8,081 nucleotides of DNA, from contig JAESSR010000251.1 of the NCBI GenBank assembly GCA_016764015.1, positions 1 to 8,081 on the forward strand, read 5' to 3'. The stretch is from Phycisphaerales bacterium. GTDB taxonomy: Bacteria; Planctomycetota; Phycisphaerae; Phycisphaerales; UBA1924. Below, in pieces: positions 6,251 to 8,081 of the stretch. Position numbers and translations under genes: made by a program. Numbering within the stretch: the first letter of the stretch is position 1; every line of letters begins with the position of its first letter. The notes below the pieces were generated by a model. The model did no database searches, had not been told where the DNA came from, and worked only from the letters and a program-made list of their open reading frames with translations.

Positions 6251-7993
6251 TCAGAACTCGAGTTTTTCAGCAAGGAAATCGCCGACCTTGTCGAGTGCAA
6301 TCCGCTCTTGTTCGAGCGTATCGCGATGACGAACCGTCACGCTCTGGTCTTCGAGGGTCTGCGAATCAATCGTGAAACAGAACGGACACCCGGCTTCATC
6401 CATGCGCGCGTAGCGCTTGCCGATGGATTGTTTCACATCATAATCGATTGTTCCCAAATGTCCGAACCGGTTTCTGAGTTCTCTGGCTAGTGGTTCTGCG
6501 ATCTCAGGCATGCCATCCTTCTTCACTAGCGGGAACACCGCCGCCTTGATCGGTGCGATTCGCGGATGGAACTTCATGTACACACCCGACGGGCGGTTCT
6601 CGTCGGGCGTAAACGCTTCGCACAAGAGCGCAAGCACGCCGCGATCCAAGCCAGCACTCGGCTCAATCACATGAGGCAAATACCGCTCGCCCTTTGGCTG
6701 CCCGTTCTTGGCCAACTCGCCACGCGTGTTGTCGAAGTAATCGAGTTTGGTCTTTGAATGCTCGGCGTGCTGCTTGAGATCAAAGTTCGTCCGATCCGCG
6801 ATCCCTTCGAGTTCGCCATAGCCCGGAGCCGTGAACGGGAACATGTATTCGATGTCCGCCGTGCCCGCGCCTTCTTTGGCGTAGTGGGCCAGTTCATCCT
6901 TGTCATGCTCACGCAAAATCAGGTTCTCGCCCTTGAGTCCAAGGTCTTGCCACCACTGCATCCGCCAATCCCGCCAGAACTCGTACCAGCCTTTGGAATC
7001 ATCCGGATGACAGAAGAACTCGATTTCCATCTGCTCGAACTCGCGAGACCGGAAAGTAAAGTTGCGAGGCGTCACTTCATTCCGGAACGCCTTACCAGTT
7101 TGAGCAATCCCAAACGGCACGGATACACGCGTGGTATCGACGACATTCTTGAAGTTGATGAAGATGCCTTGAGCCGTTTCGGGGCGGAGATACGCACCGT
7201 TGTCTTCGGCGTTGCCGGTCGCACCGAGCACGGTCTTGAACATCAGGTTGAATTCTCGGGGTGGAGTTAAGTGGCCAGCTTTTCCAGTGAATGGCGAAGG
7301 AATTTTTTCTGGACAATGTCTTAGGCCAAAGCCGATCGATCCAACGATGCACTCTTCTGGGCCTTTGCCAAAATCGATTTCGACCTTGTAGCCAAGCATA
7401 AATCCAGTTACATATTCAATGAGCTTTATAGATTTAATTCCATTGATTTTTCTCAATGATTTTGAATCCACAAGGAGTTGAACCGCTTCGTCGAAGTTCG
7501 AAGCCACAACAGTTTTGTTTGGAAGGCTAATTGTTGAGGATTCGCCGTAGACTAGTTTCCCGCCTTCAGTTGTCTCAGAATCGGTACTGTGTTTGAGAGG
7601 GTTTGCTAGTGAATAAATCCCTTGAAGGTGATCTGCTCGGAACCGTTCTTTGGTTTCTTTGTCGTCCACCATCGGATCATTAAACCCACCGACATGCCCA
7701 GATGCTTCCCACACCTTCGGGTTCTGAATAATCGAGCTATCCAAAGGCACGATCGAAATCGGCTTGCCATCAGGGCCAAGCTCGCCATTACAGCCCTTCA
7801 TGACCACATCGGTCCACCACGCATCGCGGAGGTTCTTTTTGAGTTGGGCACCAAGCGGGCCGTAGTCCCAGAAGCCGTTGACGCCGCCGTAGATTTCGGA
7901 AGCTGGATAGATAAACCCGCGTCGTTTGCACAACGCCATGATGTCGTCCATGGATTTGACGGAAGTTGATGTCTCGGCTGCGGTATCGGTCAT
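6251..7993 (-). CDS. glyQS: Glycine--tRNA ligase, single-chain dimeric type
   Basis: A 580-residue class II aminoacyl-tRNA synthetase that charges tRNA-Gly with glycine in the cytoplasm. The N-terminus (about 14-60) has the family sequence LCKRRGFIYPASEIYGG (21-37) followed by GFWDYGPLG (40-48). The catalytic core resumes at FNLMFKT (248-254), then YLRPETAQGIFINFKNV (268-284), motif 2 (FRNE at 303-306 through FEQMEIEFF, 319-327) and motif 3 GLDRGVLALL (448-457). The anticodon-binding domain runs from about HPRIAPIKAAVFPL (476-489) to the end. Between RADHL (119-123) and LTPPREF (242-248) lies a segment of about 120 residues that I do not recognise. It makes the protein longer than many relatives, which are roughly 450-510 residues, and its DNA is AT-richer (about 43% GC by hand count). 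The start ATG at 7993 is supported by AAGGA 8 bases upstream. The gene is monocistronic in this window. Confidence 0.96.
   Translation of the reverse strand: MTDTAAETSTSVKSMDDIMALCKRRGFIYPASEIYGGVNGFWDYGPLGAQLKKNLRDAWWTDVVMKGCNGELGPDGKPISIVPLDSSIIQNPKVWEASGHVGGFNDPMVDDKETKERFRADHLQGIYSLANPLKHSTDSETTEGGKLVYGESSTISLPNKTVVASNFDEAVQLLVDSKSLRKINGIKSIKLIEYVTGFMLGYKVEIDFGKGPEECIVGSIGFGLRHCPEKIPSPFTGKAGHLTPPREFNLMFKTVLGATGNAEDNGAYLRPETAQGIFINFKNVVDTTRVSVPFGIAQTGKAFRNEVTPRNFTFRSREFEQMEIEFFCHPDDSKGWYEFWRDWRMQWWQDLGLKGENLILREHDKDELAHYAKEGAGTADIEYMFPFTAPGYGELEGIADRTNFDLKQHAEHSKTKLDYFDNTRGELAKNGQPKGERYLPHVIEPSAGLDRGVLALLCEAFTPDENRPSGVYMKFHPRIAPIKAAVFPLVKKDGMPEIAEPLARELRNRFGHLGTIDYDVKQSIGKRYARMDEAGCPFCFTIDSQTLEDQSVTVRHRDTLEQERIALDKVGDFLAEKLEF
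7268..7627 (-). other. Unrecognised insert region within the glycyl-tRNA synthetase
   Basis: Codons 123-242 of the synthetase, between the first catalytic segment and the FNLMFKT core. Other single-chain glycyl-tRNA synthetases carry a smaller insert or a short zinc-ribbon-like CPxCG segment here. In this protein only one Cys of such a pattern may remain (HCPEK, 226-230, before LTPPREF). The segment reads as a mixed alpha/beta domain: a predicted helix around FDEAVQLLVDSKSLRK (167-182) and strand-like stretches around IKLIEYVTGFMLGYKVEIDF (189-208). By hand count GC is about 43% over 7271-7620, against 50-62% in sampled 60-base lines of the same gene. The frame is intact throughout, so this is not a broken gene. 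I see no intein splice motifs. Confidence 0.55.
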
Positions 7994-8047
7994 TGGGAAA
8001 ATCCTTTGCTAGGTGAGGCAAAGTGTAGGTCGATATGTCATAAATTG

Positions 8048-8070
8048 GTGGCACAGGCGTCCCGCCTGTG
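8048..8070 (+). repeat. Third copy of the REP-like palindrome
   Basis: GTGG at 8048-8051, stem CACAGGCG (8052-8059), loop TCC, stem CGCCTGTG (8063-8070), then GTCTTTATTC. Stem and loop are identical to the plus-strand copy at 6170-6188, and the foot GTGG matches the minus-strand copy. It lies 54 bases upstream of the synthetase start codon, in the same orientation as the first copy. Any inverted partner would be beyond the right edge of the window. Confidence 0.75.
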
Positions 8071-8081
8071 GTCTTTATTCG

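Noticed and set aside
7268..7627. Intein or frameshift in the glycyl-tRNA synthetase
   Set aside because: There is no Cys/Ser start with a His-Asn end at the junctions and no homing-endonuclease motif. The frame runs through without stops into conserved sequence on both sides. An insert domain is the simpler reading.
6166..8070. CRISPR array or insertion-sequence ends
   Set aside because: Only three repeat copies are present, in mixed orientation and unevenly spaced (31 bases, then about 1.8 kb). There are no spacers and no transposase. The synthetase between the copies is a housekeeping gene and not cargo of a recognisable transposon.

Overview
The window looks like chromosomal DNA from a planctomycete, probably of the Phycisphaerae. 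Three things point there. A small secreted CHRD protein ends in a C-terminal tail of the kind common in that group (Pro-Ala-Pro, a short hydrophobic helix, then RRKR). The efflux proteins imply a diderm envelope. A short GC-rich palindromic repeat (stem CACAGGCG / CGCCTGTG) occurs three times between genes. The lineage is inferred from these features and not from a database search.

Layout. Positions 165-5479 (minus strand) hold a four-gene operon, transcribed from right to left. It encodes a membrane-anchored periplasmic adaptor (MacA/HlyD-like), an ABC ATPase, a MacB/FtsX-type permease, and a TolC-type outer-membrane lipoprotein. The first three genes are translationally coupled through TGATG and TAATG overlaps. 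The outer-membrane gene follows after a 34-base gap. Together they encode all four parts of a MacAB-TolC-like tripartite exporter, with ATPase and permease on separate polypeptides. The cargo cannot be read from the sequence. Positions 1-164, downstream of the operon, hold no gene I can support.

A 164-base divergent intergenic region (5480-5643) separates the operon from the plus-strand CHRD gene (5644-6162). That gene converges on a dimer-type (single-chain) glycyl-tRNA synthetase gene at 6251-7993 (minus). The 88-base gap between the two stop codons is almost filled by two inverted copies of the palindromic repeat (6166-6242), an arrangement like a REPIN. A third copy lies upstream of the synthetase gene at 8048-8070.

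The most interesting points are the REPIN-like element with its GTAG/GTGG foot, and an in-frame AT-rich segment of about 120 codons inside the glycyl-tRNA synthetase. Smaller oddities are a C-terminal extension on the ABC ATPase, a strongly acidic adaptor tail, and an AT-rich stretch in the permease's periplasmic domain. I saw no CRISPR array, tRNA, rRNA, intact transposase or phage gene.
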